A program made the translations under genes and the position numbers. From contig CAZAER010000018.1 in NCBI GenBank assembly GCA_964484195.1, forward strand, positions 22,746-86,745: a stretch of 64,000 bases of DNA, given 5' to 3'. Shown piece by piece: positions 21,065-29,910 of this stretch. The notes below the pieces were generated by a model. It was not told where the DNA came from and searched no databases. It saw only the letters and a program-made list of their open reading frames with translations. The DNA comes from JALHOP01 sp964484195 (lineage in GTDB: Bacteria > Myxococcota > XYA12-FULL-58-9 > JALHOP01). Position 1 is the stretch's first letter, and each line of letters begins with the position of its first letter.

Positions 21065-24000
21065 GAAGCCCCTCCCTCTTGCATCATCGTGCGGACACTC
21101 GGGTGATAATCGACCGCCGAAAGGTCGGCGCTGTTCAGATCACCTGCCCGGCCAATGTAGGCCGTCGCCTCTTTGCTGTACCCGAACTCGCGGAAAAGCG
21201 CCGCCAGATTGGCCGCGGCCTCGATCGAGCGGCCTTTGTACGCACGGGTCAGCGCGTCATAGGCGTCCTGAGTCTCACCGAGCTCCCACGACGCGACGCC
21301 CAACAGGTTCTGGATGCGCATGTTGCGCGGATCGATTTCCGCTGCCTTCGACAAGGTGAGCTTCGCAAGCCGGTAGTCGCCGATCTGCATGGCGCGCCGG
21401 GCAATCTTCTCGATGATCTCGACGCTGTTCGGCTTGGCGACGAGCTCGGCGCGGTACTGCGCCAGCTCCTTCTGATAGGCGTCGTCACCCGAAACCGCAC
21501 CGCGCACACGTTTGGTCGCCGGGGCACCCGTCGTCATCTGTCCGCGCAAGCAGGCAGTGGCGTACGGCGACATGATCTTGAGCTCCTGGGCTTTCTGGCC
21601 ACAAGCCTGCAGAGTCTCGTTCGCCTTGGCGGTGTACGGCTGCGCCTGTTGAGCGAGGGCCGCCTGATACTGCTTGGCGTCGGCCGCCGACGTGCCCTCG
21701 GGAACCGGCGCGTTGGCGATGAAGTTGCCGAACTCTTGATAGAGACGCGACAACGCTTGAGCGGACGCGAGCACCCATTCGCCCTGACCGGTGCCGATGC
21801 CCTTCACGTAGAGATCTTCGATGGCCTGCAGCAAGCGCAGCTTCTCGTTGAGGATCTGCTCCTGGTTGGCGCTGCCCCTGAACTGCAGCTGGTCGAAGCG
21901 CTTCTGCTGAATCTGGCCGAGCTCGTAGTAGCCCTGCGCGAGCAACGGTGCTTCGTCTTCGGCCCGTGGCGACATGCGCACGGCGGCGGCGAGCTCTTTC
22001 TCGGCGAGCTGGTCCTTGCCCTGACGCGCATAAGCGAGACCCAGGTTGAACGTCGGCACGATCCAGCCACGCGATTCCTGGGCAGCGGTCTGGGCGACGC
22101 GCGAGAGCTGCTCCCAGTCTTGTGAGTCGCGGTAGATGGTCATCAGCTTCTTGTGCGACTCGAGCTGCGCGTCCGACCCACCCGCTGCGCGCAAGGAGCG
22201 ATAGTCTTTGGCGGCGTTCTCGTAGTCGCCGAGTAGGAAGCGGATGTTCGCCGCCGACAAGAGAACCTCGTTGGCATTCTTCTCGTTCGGGAAGCGCTTG
22301 TTGAACTCCTCGAACAAGAAGGCAGCGCGCTCGAAGTCCGCGGCGCGGACCGCGAAGTTACCCATGGTGGCGACGACGTCGACGAGCTTGGTCGACTGCG
22401 GGTAAGCGCCGATCAAACGGCCACCGAAGTCGAAGACGCCGGCGACATTGCCCTCGCTCTTGTATTTGACGAAGGCGGTGTAGAGGAACTCTTCGCCCTC
22501 GGCGGTGCCTTTGTTCTTCTCCCACTCGGAGAGCATCTTCTCGGAGAAGTCGCCTTCGCTCGAGGCCAAGACCGTGAACTCGACCTTGCGCTTGCGAGCG
22601 GCCTCGCCGAGCTTTGCCATCTCGTTCTTGAACTTCGCGTCGGTGATGCCCGGATTGTTCACGAACTCGCCGGCGAGCTTGGTCATGCCGTCGAAGTCGT
22701 CGCTCTTCATGAGCGCGTCCATCGCCAGGTTACCGGCCGTCGGCACGTCTTTGCTGCTCGGATACTCTTTGATGAACAGCGAGAAGAGCTCGACGGCGCG
22801 GTCGTACTCACCCTGCTGGTAGTACATACGCGCGATATTGAACTTCACTTGCGCCGTCTTGTCGGTCTTCGGCCAGACCTTCACGTAGTAGGCGCCGAGC
22901 TGCTTCAAGCCTTCGCGCGCACGCACCAGCTGCAGCTTGTTCAACAAGCCGGCCGAGGTGGGATTCTTGTCGCGGTACTGCGAGTCCTCGTCGATGGCCT
23001 CGAAGTACGACTGAATCGCGCTGTACATGATGTCGCGGCGCTCGGGGCTGTCCTGCAGCTCCTTGGCGACTTCCTCGAACTGGATGCCGGCGTTCAAGAA
23101 GCTCTTGGCCTGATACAGCGCGTCGGCGCGGTTCTGCATCATGGTCTTGTGCTCGTTGGCCGTCTCGAAAATCGTGAGGTACTTGCGATACGCCTCGGCG
23201 GCGATACGCGCGCTCTCGATGTCCTTCTTGTTCTGCGCCTCGAGCTGCAAACGGGTCGACAAGTCACGCGCGCGGAGCTCGAAGTCGGTCGCAAGGCGAC
23301 CCTTGTCCTCTTCCGAGAACTTCTGGTTGTTCTGGAAGCGGGCCAGCGTCTTGACGATGCCGTCGACGTCCTGAGCCGCGAAAGCGTACCGAGCCGGATC
23401 TTTCGCCGACATGTTCTTGACGCTGTCGTAGACGCGCTGGACGTATTCGATGTTCTCTTCGGTGTCCGCCGAGAGCCGGACGATCTCACGATAGAGGAAC
23501 GCCGAGCTCGTGTAGTCGGTCTTGATGAAGTAGCGATTCGCGAGCTTCTTCAAGACGAGAACGTAGGTGGTCTTCGAGTCGGCGAGACCGCGGAAGTAGT
23601 CGGTGGCGTCTTTCGCCTTACGAACTTCCGAGAACGGCCAGACCATGGCGGTGATGGCCTCTTTCTTCACGTCGAGCTTGCGCTGGTCGCCGACCGCGCC
23701 GCGTTTGTTTTTGCGGACGCTGGTGACCGCTTTCTCGAAGAAGGCGAGCGCTTCCTTGAAGTTGTCCTGGTTGATGCGAATCCAGCCCATCTTGTAACGG
23801 GCCATGTCGTGCAAGTGCGACTCGGGAAGCGCGAGGATGCCTTTGTAGAATTCCTCCGCGGTGAGCAGCTCGCCTTTGTCGAAGTGGTAGTCCGCGATGA
23901 TCAGGCGAGCCTCGATGGCCCAGTCGCTCTTCGGGTGCTTCTCGATGAGCTCCTTGTACTCGGTGATCATCGTGTCCCACTGACCGAGCTCGCGGAACTC

Positions 24001-24399
24001 GTGGGCCTTGAAGAAGCGCACCTGATCGTTGTTCGGATAGTCGGCGAAGTCGCCCAAGATCTTCGAGTAGGTCTCGATCGCGAGCTTCTTGTTGAGCTGC
24101 ACCTCGAGCGACTGCTCGCCGGAAAGCGAGCGCTCGTTCTCGGGGCGGTTCTCCATGATACGCGCGTAGGTGTAACGCGACTTCTCGACGTAGAGCTCCG
24201 CCAAGCGGAAGTAGAGATCGGCGAGATACGGGGCGTCCGGGGAGCGCTTGATGAGCTCCTTGGTGACCTCGATCGAGTGGTCGACCTTGTTGATGTCGCT
24301 CGTCAGCTTGACGACGAGGTCAGCCTTCTCTTGCTGCAGGTCGACCGTACCCGGCAACTGCGACACGGACACCGCGACGGCTAAAGCGTACAGCATCAT
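21061..24399 (-). CDS. Large exported TPR protein, GltD/AgmU-like by context
   Basis: A 1112-residue protein with a short N-terminal hydrophobic signal (LYALAVAVSVSQLPG) and degenerate TPR units along most of its length (for example DLYFRLAELYVEKSRY, FNIARMYYQQGEYDRAVELFSLFIKEYP, FNLGLAYARQGKDQLAEKELAAAV). Long helical linkers separate clusters of repeats. Size and operon position next to two outer-membrane barrels recall the periplasmic GltD (AgmU) of the M. xanthus gliding machinery (about 1200 residues). It begins ATGATG, sharing four bases with the upstream stop. The role is probably scaffolding between the inner and outer membranes; motility itself is an inference. Confidence 0.75.
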   Translation of the reverse strand: MMLYALAVAVSVSQLPGTVDLQQEKADLVVKLTSDINKVDHSIEVTKELIKRSPDAPYLADLYFRLAELYVEKSRYTYARIMENRPENERSLSGEQSLEVQLNKKLAIETYSKILGDFADYPNNDQVRFFKAHEFRELGQWDTMITEYKELIEKHPKSDWAIEARLIIADYHFDKGELLTAEEFYKGILALPESHLHDMARYKMGWIRINQDNFKEALAFFEKAVTSVRKNKRGAVGDQRKLDVKKEAITAMVWPFSEVRKAKDATDYFRGLADSKTTYVLVLKKLANRYFIKTDYTSSAFLYREIVRLSADTEENIEYVQRVYDSVKNMSAKDPARYAFAAQDVDGIVKTLARFQNNQKFSEEDKGRLATDFELRARDLSTRLQLEAQNKKDIESARIAAEAYRKYLTIFETANEHKTMMQNRADALYQAKSFLNAGIQFEEVAKELQDSPERRDIMYSAIQSYFEAIDEDSQYRDKNPTSAGLLNKLQLVRAREGLKQLGAYYVKVWPKTDKTAQVKFNIARMYYQQGEYDRAVELFSLFIKEYPSSKDVPTAGNLAMDALMKSDDFDGMTKLAGEFVNNPGITDAKFKNEMAKLGEAARKRKVEFTVLASSEGDFSEKMLSEWEKNKGTAEGEEFLYTAFVKYKSEGNVAGVFDFGGRLIGAYPQSTKLVDVVATMGNFAVRAADFERAAFLFEEFNKRFPNEKNANEVLLSAANIRFLLGDYENAAKDYRSLRAAGGSDAQLESHKKLMTIYRDSQDWEQLSRVAQTAAQESRGWIVPTFNLGLAYARQGKDQLAEKELAAAVRMSPRAEDEAPLLAQGYYELGQIQQKRFDQLQFRGSANQEQILNEKLRLLQAIEDLYVKGIGTGQGEWVLASAQALSRLYQEFGNFIANAPVPEGTSAADAKQYQAALAQQAQPYTAKANETLQACGQKAQELKIMSPYATACLRGQMTTGAPATKRVRGAVSGDDAYQKELAQYRAELVAKPNSVEIIEKIARRAMQIGDYRLAKLTLSKAAEIDPRNMRIQNLLGVASWELGETQDAYDALTRAYKGRSIEAAANLAALFREFGYSKEATAYIGRAGDLNSADLSAVDYHPSVRTMMQEGGAS

Positions 24400-25955
24400 T
24401 TAGCGGTGCCTCCCGCCGACGCCGCTTCGAAGCAGCGGCTATTGACGAAGAACTCGTACGAATGGAGCTCGTCGTTCCAGAACTCGGTGTCGAACTCGTA
24501 GTAGACGTTCTCCGAATCGTACGGGATGACGAGCGGCTTCTCCTGACCGAGACGCGCTTCCTCGGCCTTCAAGCGCTTGAAGATGTCGAGGCCGACTTCG
24601 TAGTCGAGCAAGTTCATCTGCTCCTCGGACTCGAGGAGCTCGAGACCGGACGCGTCGGAGGCCACCTTGAACTCGATGCGCCAGAGGCGTGCTTGCTCGC
24701 GAAGCTCGAGCTCGTAGAGGCGCCGGAGGTGCTTGTCGAGCTCGACGTCACCCCAGTCGGAGTCGTACTTGCCGATGAGCTCGTTCTCTTTCTCGAGGGC
24801 GCGCAACAGCTCGGTGCGCCGGGCGATGCCGCCGTCCTGAGTGGCGCCGCGCGAGACCACGCGGATGTTCTCGAGCGGTACGCGCCGCCGCAGGTCTTGC
24901 AACGGGCGGCCGAAGGTCGATCGGAACTCGCGAACCGAGCGCTTGGCTGGGATGAAATGGCAAAGCTGCTTGAAAATGATGCCGCGCAAGGTGAAGGCGT
25001 CCGGGAGGAAAAAGCGCGAATATGACGGCGCGCGCAAAGCATGCAAGAGGCCCATGGCTTTGCGGTACTCACCCAGATGGTACTGGGTCCAAGCCTTCTC
25101 GAGCAGCAGCTGCGCCTGGTTGAACGACAGGTCGATCTGCTTCACCGAGTTGTATTCGTCCAGCGACTTCTTCCACTCCTGCATGTCGTAGAGCAGGCGC
25201 GCCATCGCAAGGTGGGCTTGGTTCTTCGCGTCTTGCGCGAAGATGTTCGTCCCCTCTTTGTCCACCTCCGCATGGACGATGCTATCGAACAAGGCGAGCG
25301 CCTCGTCGTCCTTGCGCTTCTTCAAGGCGTAGACGCCCTTCACGTAGAGCGCCTTCAAGAAGTACGGGCTGTCGGTTTTCACCTGATCGAAGTGGCGATT
25401 GCCCCACTCGATGAAGTCGTTGCGGTAGTCGTAATAGCCCTGGACGTATTGCACCCAATTCGAAAGCTGCTCCGGGAGGAAACCGAACTCCGAGTCGTAG
25501 AGCAGATCTTCGAAGATCAGGTTCTCGTCGAACGGTTTGGTCCGCGAGATCTCCTCGAGGCGCTCGAGCGCCATCGGCAAGATTTCCGGACGCGAGCGCG
25601 TCTTGGCGACCAAGTAGTAATACTGAGCGGCGGCGTGGGTGAGACCCAAACCCTTGAAGCATTCCGCTAAAAAGAACTGGGCCCACTCGAAGCGCTCGTC
25701 GGTGGCGTTGGCGGTGCGGAGGAACCCGTAGAAGCCCTTCGCCGCATCGGCATAACTTTTGGCGTAGAAGTCCTCGAGGGCGTTCTCGAACATCGCCGGA
25801 TCGAGCTCGAGCTCGACCACCGCATCGGCCTGCGCCTCTTCGGTGTTCTCGGCCTGCTTCTGCGCTTGCTCCTGAGCCTGCTGGGCTGGCGTCTCTTGCG
25901 CCAGCGCCACGTTCTCGAAAGCAAGCAGGGTCAACAGCGTTACGATGCGCTTCAT
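24396..25955 (-). CDS. Exported TPR-like protein, GltC-like by context
   Basis: A 519-residue protein with a signal peptide ending near ALAQE, then a Gln/Ala/Glu-rich segment (about 20-45), then helical repeats of TPR type (for example WAQFFLAECFKGLGLTHAAAQYYYLV, KALYVKGVYALKKRKDDEALALFDSIV). The C-terminal third is Glu/Leu/Arg-rich, possibly coiled coil, and ends in an aromatic-rich segment. It lies directly downstream of the two barrel genes with a four-base ATGA overlap, the same neighbourhood as gltC next to gltA and gltB in Myxococcus. A periplasmic adaptor role is likely. Confidence 0.7.
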   Translation of the reverse strand: MKRIVTLLTLLAFENVALAQETPAQQAQEQAQKQAENTEEAQADAVVELELDPAMFENALEDFYAKSYADAAKGFYGFLRTANATDERFEWAQFFLAECFKGLGLTHAAAQYYYLVAKTRSRPEILPMALERLEEISRTKPFDENLIFEDLLYDSEFGFLPEQLSNWVQYVQGYYDYRNDFIEWGNRHFDQVKTDSPYFLKALYVKGVYALKKRKDDEALALFDSIVHAEVDKEGTNIFAQDAKNQAHLAMARLLYDMQEWKKSLDEYNSVKQIDLSFNQAQLLLEKAWTQYHLGEYRKAMGLLHALRAPSYSRFFLPDAFTLRGIIFKQLCHFIPAKRSVREFRSTFGRPLQDLRRRVPLENIRVVSRGATQDGGIARRTELLRALEKENELIGKYDSDWGDVELDKHLRRLYELELREQARLWRIEFKVASDASGLELLESEEQMNLLDYEVGLDIFKRLKAEEARLGQEKPLVIPYDSENVYYEFDTEFWNDELHSYEFFVNSRCFEAASAGGTAK

Positions 25956-26641
25956 CGGAACGACCCCTCGCTGCTAGCCACGGGCTTCTTCTCGTCGCCG
26001 TTCCAGTAGTTGAACGACGCGCCGATCATGAACATGAGCTGATTGGTGGGCAGCGCGTCGTTGAAGATGAGGTAGTCGCGAACGTCGAAGCGCAGCGAGA
26101 AGGCCTTGGCGACCCAGAAGCGGATGCCGACGCCGATCTGGCCGGTGAAGTAGAAGGTGCCCCGCCCGTCGCGCTCGAGGCGAATCGGTCCACCGCCTGC
26201 CGTGAAGTACGTTTCGGCGAACACCTTCGAAAGATTGAAGGCCGAGAACTTACCGAACAGCGGCTTGACGATGAGGCTCGTGGTGCCAATCAGCGTCACG
26301 CGGCCGCCGGCGGCATCGACCGGGCGTACGCCATAGCGGTCAAGCAGCTCGTCTTCGAGACCGGTGTCGATGTTGAGCGAGTAGTTGAGGTTGGCCATCT
26401 CCCAGGCCCAGAAATCGGAGAAGTGATAGGTGTACGAGGCACCGATCACCGCGCCTTTGTAGAAGGCATCGAGCGGTAGAACACCGAGGCCGAGCGCGAA
26501 CTCGTGCCCCAGGCGGTAAGGCCGCGGCTGAATCGAAAAGACGCGCGGCGCATCGGTTTCGATGTCGGGCTGGGCCTCGGCCCGCGCCACCGTGGGCAGC
26601 GCTAGAGACAACGCCAAAACGTACAGGGCGCGACGCATCAC
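25952..26641 (-). CDS. Outer-membrane beta-barrel protein (GltA/GltB-like)
   Basis: A 229-residue protein with a signal peptide (YVLALSLALPTVARAEA) and a small beta-barrel of alternating hydrophobic strands (GHEFALGLGVLPLDAFYKGAV, ASYTYHFSDFWAWEMANLNY, RFWVAKAFSLRFDVRDYLIF). It closely resembles its upstream neighbour: both share LPxDxxYKG, the HFSDFxAWE motif and the RFW.. LR.D strand, so they arose by duplication. This is the barrel family found widely in Myxococcota. GTG 26641 or ATG 26638 is the start, both overlapping the upstream stop. Confidence 0.8.
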   Translation of the reverse strand: MMRRALYVLALSLALPTVARAEAQPDIETDAPRVFSIQPRPYRLGHEFALGLGVLPLDAFYKGAVIGASYTYHFSDFWAWEMANLNYSLNIDTGLEDELLDRYGVRPVDAAGGRVTLIGTTSLIVKPLFGKFSAFNLSKVFAETYFTAGGGPIRLERDGRGTFYFTGQIGVGIRFWVAKAFSLRFDVRDYLIFNDALPTNQLMFMIGASFNYWNGDEKKPVASSEGSFR

Positions 26642-27357
26642 TCGTCACCCCCGAAGGCAAATCCGAGTCCTGCGTGCAGGTGCAAGGCGCTCTCGATGTT
26701 GCTGGTGTTGGTTGCGTAGAAGATCAGCTCTTGGATGTCGATGCGTAGTGACGTGTGCTCCGACAACCAGAAGCGCAGACCAGCGCCGACGTTGGCGCCG
26801 AGGCTGAACTCGGTATCGGGAGTCGAGCGATTGACGATCGCCGGACCACCGAGGACGTACGCTTCGACGTGGATGACGGTGCGGTTGAAGATGGCCTGCT
26901 TTCCGTAGACCGGCTTGAGCACCAGGTTCGAGGTGACGAACCAGTTGATCTCGGGGAGCTCGGGGGTCCCCAAGCCGTACAGGTTCACGACGCGCACCAG
27001 CTTCTCTTTGAGGCCGGAGTCGATGTTGTAGGAATAGGTGAAGGTGCCGACTTCCCAAGCCACGAAGTCCGAGAAGTGGATGGCGTAGCCGCCGGTGAGC
27101 GTGAGGCCCTTGTTGTACGGGTCGGCCGGCAAGCCGCCGACGCTGATGATGAGCTCGTTGAGCAGATTGTATTTTCGGTTCTGCAAGACCTCGAGCTGGC
27201 CGTACTCGCGCTGGCCGAGCTCGTCGAGAAAGGGAACACCGGTCTTCTGCTGAGCGTTGGCGGCCGGCGCGCTCATCGTGAGCACCAAGGCGCACGCGAC
27301 GATGGGCATGAGGCGCAAAGCGAGCCCGTGCAGACCAGGCTCTCGGAAGGTTCGCAT
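26638..27357 (-). CDS. Outer-membrane beta-barrel protein, first gene of the TPR/barrel operon
   Basis: A 239-residue protein. The signal peptide ends around PAANAQQ (about residue 35) after a basic N-terminus; an internal Met at 27309 is a possible alternative start, but GAGGA lies at good distance before 27357. The mature part contains LNELIISVGGLPADPYNKGLTLTGG, HFSDFVAWEVG and RFWLSEHTSLRIDIQEL, matching the next gene. It should insert in the outer membrane. It is preceded by a candidate promoter at 27417 and heads the six-gene set down to 18401. Confidence 0.8.
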   Translation of the reverse strand: MRTFREPGLHGLALRLMPIVACALVLTMSAPAANAQQKTGVPFLDELGQREYGQLEVLQNRKYNLLNELIISVGGLPADPYNKGLTLTGGYAIHFSDFVAWEVGTFTYSYNIDSGLKEKLVRVVNLYGLGTPELPEINWFVTSNLVLKPVYGKQAIFNRTVIHVEAYVLGGPAIVNRSTPDTEFSLGANVGAGLRFWLSEHTSLRIDIQELIFYATNTSNIESALHLHAGLGFAFGGDE

Positions 27358-27416
27358 TGGGGGTTCGTCCTCTAAGTCCGGCTAGACTGCCACGAACCTT
27401 ACGGTCGTGCCCAAGA

Positions 27417-27422
27417 ATTATA
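27417..27422 (-). promoter_or_regulatory. Candidate -10 box for the barrel/TPR operon
   Basis: On the minus strand a perfect TATAAT lies 60 bases upstream of the first barrel gene, in the 77-base gap after the formyltransferase gene. No good -35 hexamer is seen at 16-18 bases upstream. An SD-like GAGGA follows before the ATG at 27357. The box supports an independent start for the operon. Confidence 0.4.
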
Positions 27423-27434
27423 TGAAGTGGTCCG

Positions 27435-28313
27435 TCAGGTTTGGATCTCGAGGTGCGCGGTTCCGTCACGGCACTGAACAACGAGATGGCTGCCGACGAC
27501 TGCGTGCTCACCGGGCACACGCTTGCCGCGCTCGGCCTTCAAGCCGCGGCGCACGAAGTAGTTCTCGTCGCCGAGTGTGAGCCACGGCGTTCTGAAATAC
27601 GGCGCACCGCACGCGAAGCGGATCAGCGCATCGCAGGTCCACTCGAGCGGCTGGACGAACGCGTCCTCGGGCTTGGGTCGTGGCGCGCGAGTTGCACGGC
27701 GATCGTCCTGCGGCGTCCCCACCAGCTCCTGAGCTGCCGCTTTTGCAAGCAAACCGACGAGCATCTTGCCGGCGAGCTTGCCCGCGGTCCGGAAGATCAC
27801 GTCGCCGGTCGCCAGTGAAGACGGCGCGAACCACTCCTGCGCGAAGATCGGACCGTGGTCCTCGCGGGTGTCGAGCGCGTGGAGGCTCAGCGCCATGCGA
27901 TTCCTCCCCTCCTTCAGCGCCCAGTAGATGGGCGCGGGGCCACGCAGTCGCGGCAAGTCGGAGGGGTGCGCGTTGATCCCGCCACGCCTCGCGGTCGCAA
28001 GCAGCGCCGCGGAAAACAGCCGGTCGAAGCCCACGCAAATCAATAGGTCAATCCGGTGGTCCCCGACGATAGCGATCGATTTGGGATCGTTGACGTCGGT
28101 GCTGACCAGCGCCGGGATACCGTGGGCCGCCGCCATCTCGGCGAGCGTCGACCCGGTGATCGGCTTGTTCGGGTCGCGCATGCGATGCTCGGAGCGCGCG
28201 CTCTTCTTGCCCTCGACCACCAACGCGACCTCGTAAGGATGCGCTTCCCGCATGAGCTCGGTGAACGCGTACGGGGCGTAGGGTCCGGTCTGACCGAAGA
28301 AAGCGATCCTCAC
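27435..28313 (-). CDS. Formyltransferase-fold protein (Fmt/ArnA-N family)
   Basis: A 292-residue cytoplasmic protein. The N-terminal fold starts MRIAFFGQTGPYAPYAF; the catalytic segment reads GGINAHPSDLPRLRGPAPIYWAL, giving the Asn and His of the N-x-H pair, and LDTREDHGPIFAQ supplies the aspartate. These are the three residues used with 10-formyl-tetrahydrofolate in methionyl-tRNA, sugar-amine and glycinamide formyltransferases. The C-terminal domain (about 200-292) is short and unlike that of Fmt, so tRNA is probably not the substrate. GTG at 28313 overlaps the kinase stop (GTGA), indicating co-translation. The substrate is unknown. Confidence 0.75.
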   Translation of the reverse strand: MRIAFFGQTGPYAPYAFTELMREAHPYEVALVVEGKKSARSEHRMRDPNKPITGSTLAEMAAAHGIPALVSTDVNDPKSIAIVGDHRIDLLICVGFDRLFSAALLATARRGGINAHPSDLPRLRGPAPIYWALKEGRNRMALSLHALDTREDHGPIFAQEWFAPSSLATGDVIFRTAGKLAGKMLVGLLAKAAAQELVGTPQDDRRATRAPRPKPEDAFVQPLEWTCDALIRFACGAPYFRTPWLTLGDENYFVRRGLKAERGKRVPGEHAVVGSHLVVQCRDGTAHLEIQT

Positions 28314-29278
28314 GAGCCGAACAATGCACCAATCAGCGACGCGAGTGCAGCATCGGAGGCGCTCTCATGGTCGTACGCCTGCTCGAGGTCGATGGCGAAA
28401 TGGGCAGCCGTCGCGTAACGCACCAGGCGTTGCCCCGGTAACGCGCGGCGCACCCGTTCGGTGAAGCTCGGCTCTTTGCTGGGCCGCTCGACTGCGAGCG
28501 CGCGTGCCACCACTGCGTCGATCTTTTCCGGTACGCTATCGCGGATCGATCGCACCCGGGGTGCATCGCCGGCGCAGACGCGCTTGAGCACCTCCTGGGG
28601 GCTCTTGCCGACGAACGCCCGCCGCCCGCAGAGCATCTCGAAGAGCACGGCACCGAGCGCGAAAACATCCGTCGCCGGCGACAAGCGCTCCTCCTCGATT
28701 TGCTCGGGAGCCAGATATGACGCCTTGCCAGCGATGCCCTTGTCGGTGAGCGCGTTGGTGACCAGCCGTGAGTGCGCGACACCGAAGTCGCCGAGCAGCA
28801 CGTGCCCATCGTTGCCGATGAAGATGTTGGATGGGGAGACGTCGCAGTGCACGAGCCCCATGGGCTCGCCCCCCTTGCTGCGAACGCGATGCGCGTAGTC
28901 GAGCGCGAGCGCGACGACATGCGCGACGTAGCAGCACAACGTTGGCGGCAGCGGCGTTTTCTTCTCGGCCGCGGCTTTGATCACCTGCGAGAGGTCATGG
29001 CCCTCGATGAAATCCATGACCATGAAGGTCGTCTCGCCCTGCATCCCTATGTCGAGCACGCCGACGATGCCGGGGTGACGCAGGACGCGCGACACATCGG
29101 CCTCACTCGCGAAGGCGTCGACGAAGAGCGGATCGCGCGCCATCTCGGGAAGCAGGCGCTTGATGGCGACGACGCGGCCCTGATTGGGACCCGCGACACC
29201 GACGGCGCGATAGACTTCCGCCATGCCGCCGCGACCGACGAGGTTTTCGAGACGGTAGTCTCCGAGCCGTTCCGCCAT
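28310..29278 (-). CDS. Soluble Ser/Thr protein kinase
   Basis: A Pkn-type kinase of about 322 residues from ATG 29278 (a TTG three codons upstream at 29287 is possible). In the 325-residue numbering: glycine loop GRGGMAEVY, catalytic Lys43 (AIKRL), catalytic loop HCDVSPSN (His147-Cys148-Asp149), DFG at 167-169, and the APE motif as LAPEQ. The usual HRD arginine is replaced by Cys, so activation-loop control may differ, but the catalytic aspartate remains. There is no transmembrane segment; after the kinase domain there are about 50 residues of helix. It is co-translated with the formyltransferase-fold gene, a plausible partner or target. Confidence 0.9.
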   Translation of the reverse strand: MAERLGDYRLENLVGRGGMAEVYRAVGVAGPNQGRVVAIKRLLPEMARDPLFVDAFASEADVSRVLRHPGIVGVLDIGMQGETTFMVMDFIEGHDLSQVIKAAAEKKTPLPPTLCCYVAHVVALALDYAHRVRSKGGEPMGLVHCDVSPSNIFIGNDGHVLLGDFGVAHSRLVTNALTDKGIAGKASYLAPEQIEEERLSPATDVFALGAVLFEMLCGRRAFVGKSPQEVLKRVCAGDAPRVRSIRDSVPEKIDAVVARALAVERPSKEPSFTERVRRALPGQRLVRYATAAHFAIDLEQAYDHESASDAALASLIGALFGS

Positions 29279-29314
29279 AGCCGTCAACTAGGCTGCGCGA
29301 GATTGGCCGCACGG

Positions 29315-29851
29315 TCAACGATAGGTAGCGATGAAGCGTTCGATCACGGCGTACGGGATGTGGTCGTATAGGGTCTTGCCGTAATACGCCTCGCGAATCA
29401 GGCCGTCCTTATCGAGGAGAAAGTCGGCGGGTAGACGCGTCTTGGTCCCCTCGATCTTTTTCTGTGGGTAACCGAGCTTGGTGGCCTCGAAAATCTTGCC
29501 GAGGTTGCGGGGGTTGATGAGCGCGGCGACCGAGGTTTCGAGGCCGTAGAGCTTGTAAAGGGCTTCTTCCGGGTCCGGGACGAGCGTGAACGGGGCGTCG
29601 TGCCGCGCCATGTACATAGCGACCGACGACGGCGGGGATTGGAAGACCGCGATGCCGGTGAGACCGTCTTTTGCGTAGTCCGGCCACCTCCCCAGGATCT
29701 CGTGCAAGCGCACGTTGCACAGCGGGCAGGAGGCGTAGCGATAGAACGAAAGCATCCGCAGGCGACCGTTTTCGTTCCGCAGCTGAAACGGCGTGCCATC
29801 GGCGGCGGTCACCGCGAAATCGGGCGCGTGACTACCTATTCGCAGCCGCAT
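29315..29851 (-). CDS. Peroxiredoxin-like (AhpC/TSA) family protein
   Basis: A 178-residue thioredoxin-fold protein beginning MRLRIGSHAPDFAVTAADGTPFQL, the usual start of AhpC/TSA proteins. The active-site segment SFYRYASCPLCN has a C-P-x-C pair instead of the PxxxTxxC of classical peroxiredoxins, so it may be a thiol oxidoreductase or a peroxiredoxin-like protein. Later features (FTLVPDPEEALYKLYGLE, ADFLLDKDGLIREAYYG) fit the family. No signal peptide. It is 36 bases upstream of the kinase gene and divergent from pilT. Confidence 0.8.
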   Translation of the reverse strand: MRLRIGSHAPDFAVTAADGTPFQLRNENGRLRMLSFYRYASCPLCNVRLHEILGRWPDYAKDGLTGIAVFQSPPSSVAMYMARHDAPFTLVPDPEEALYKLYGLETSVAALINPRNLGKIFEATKLGYPQKKIEGTKTRLPADFLLDKDGLIREAYYGKTLYDHIPYAVIERFIATYR

Positions 29852-29910
29852 CGTGGCCGCGGGTTATCGCGGCTATGGCGGCGTGACACAACCTTGGATA
29901 TCCTCGCAAC

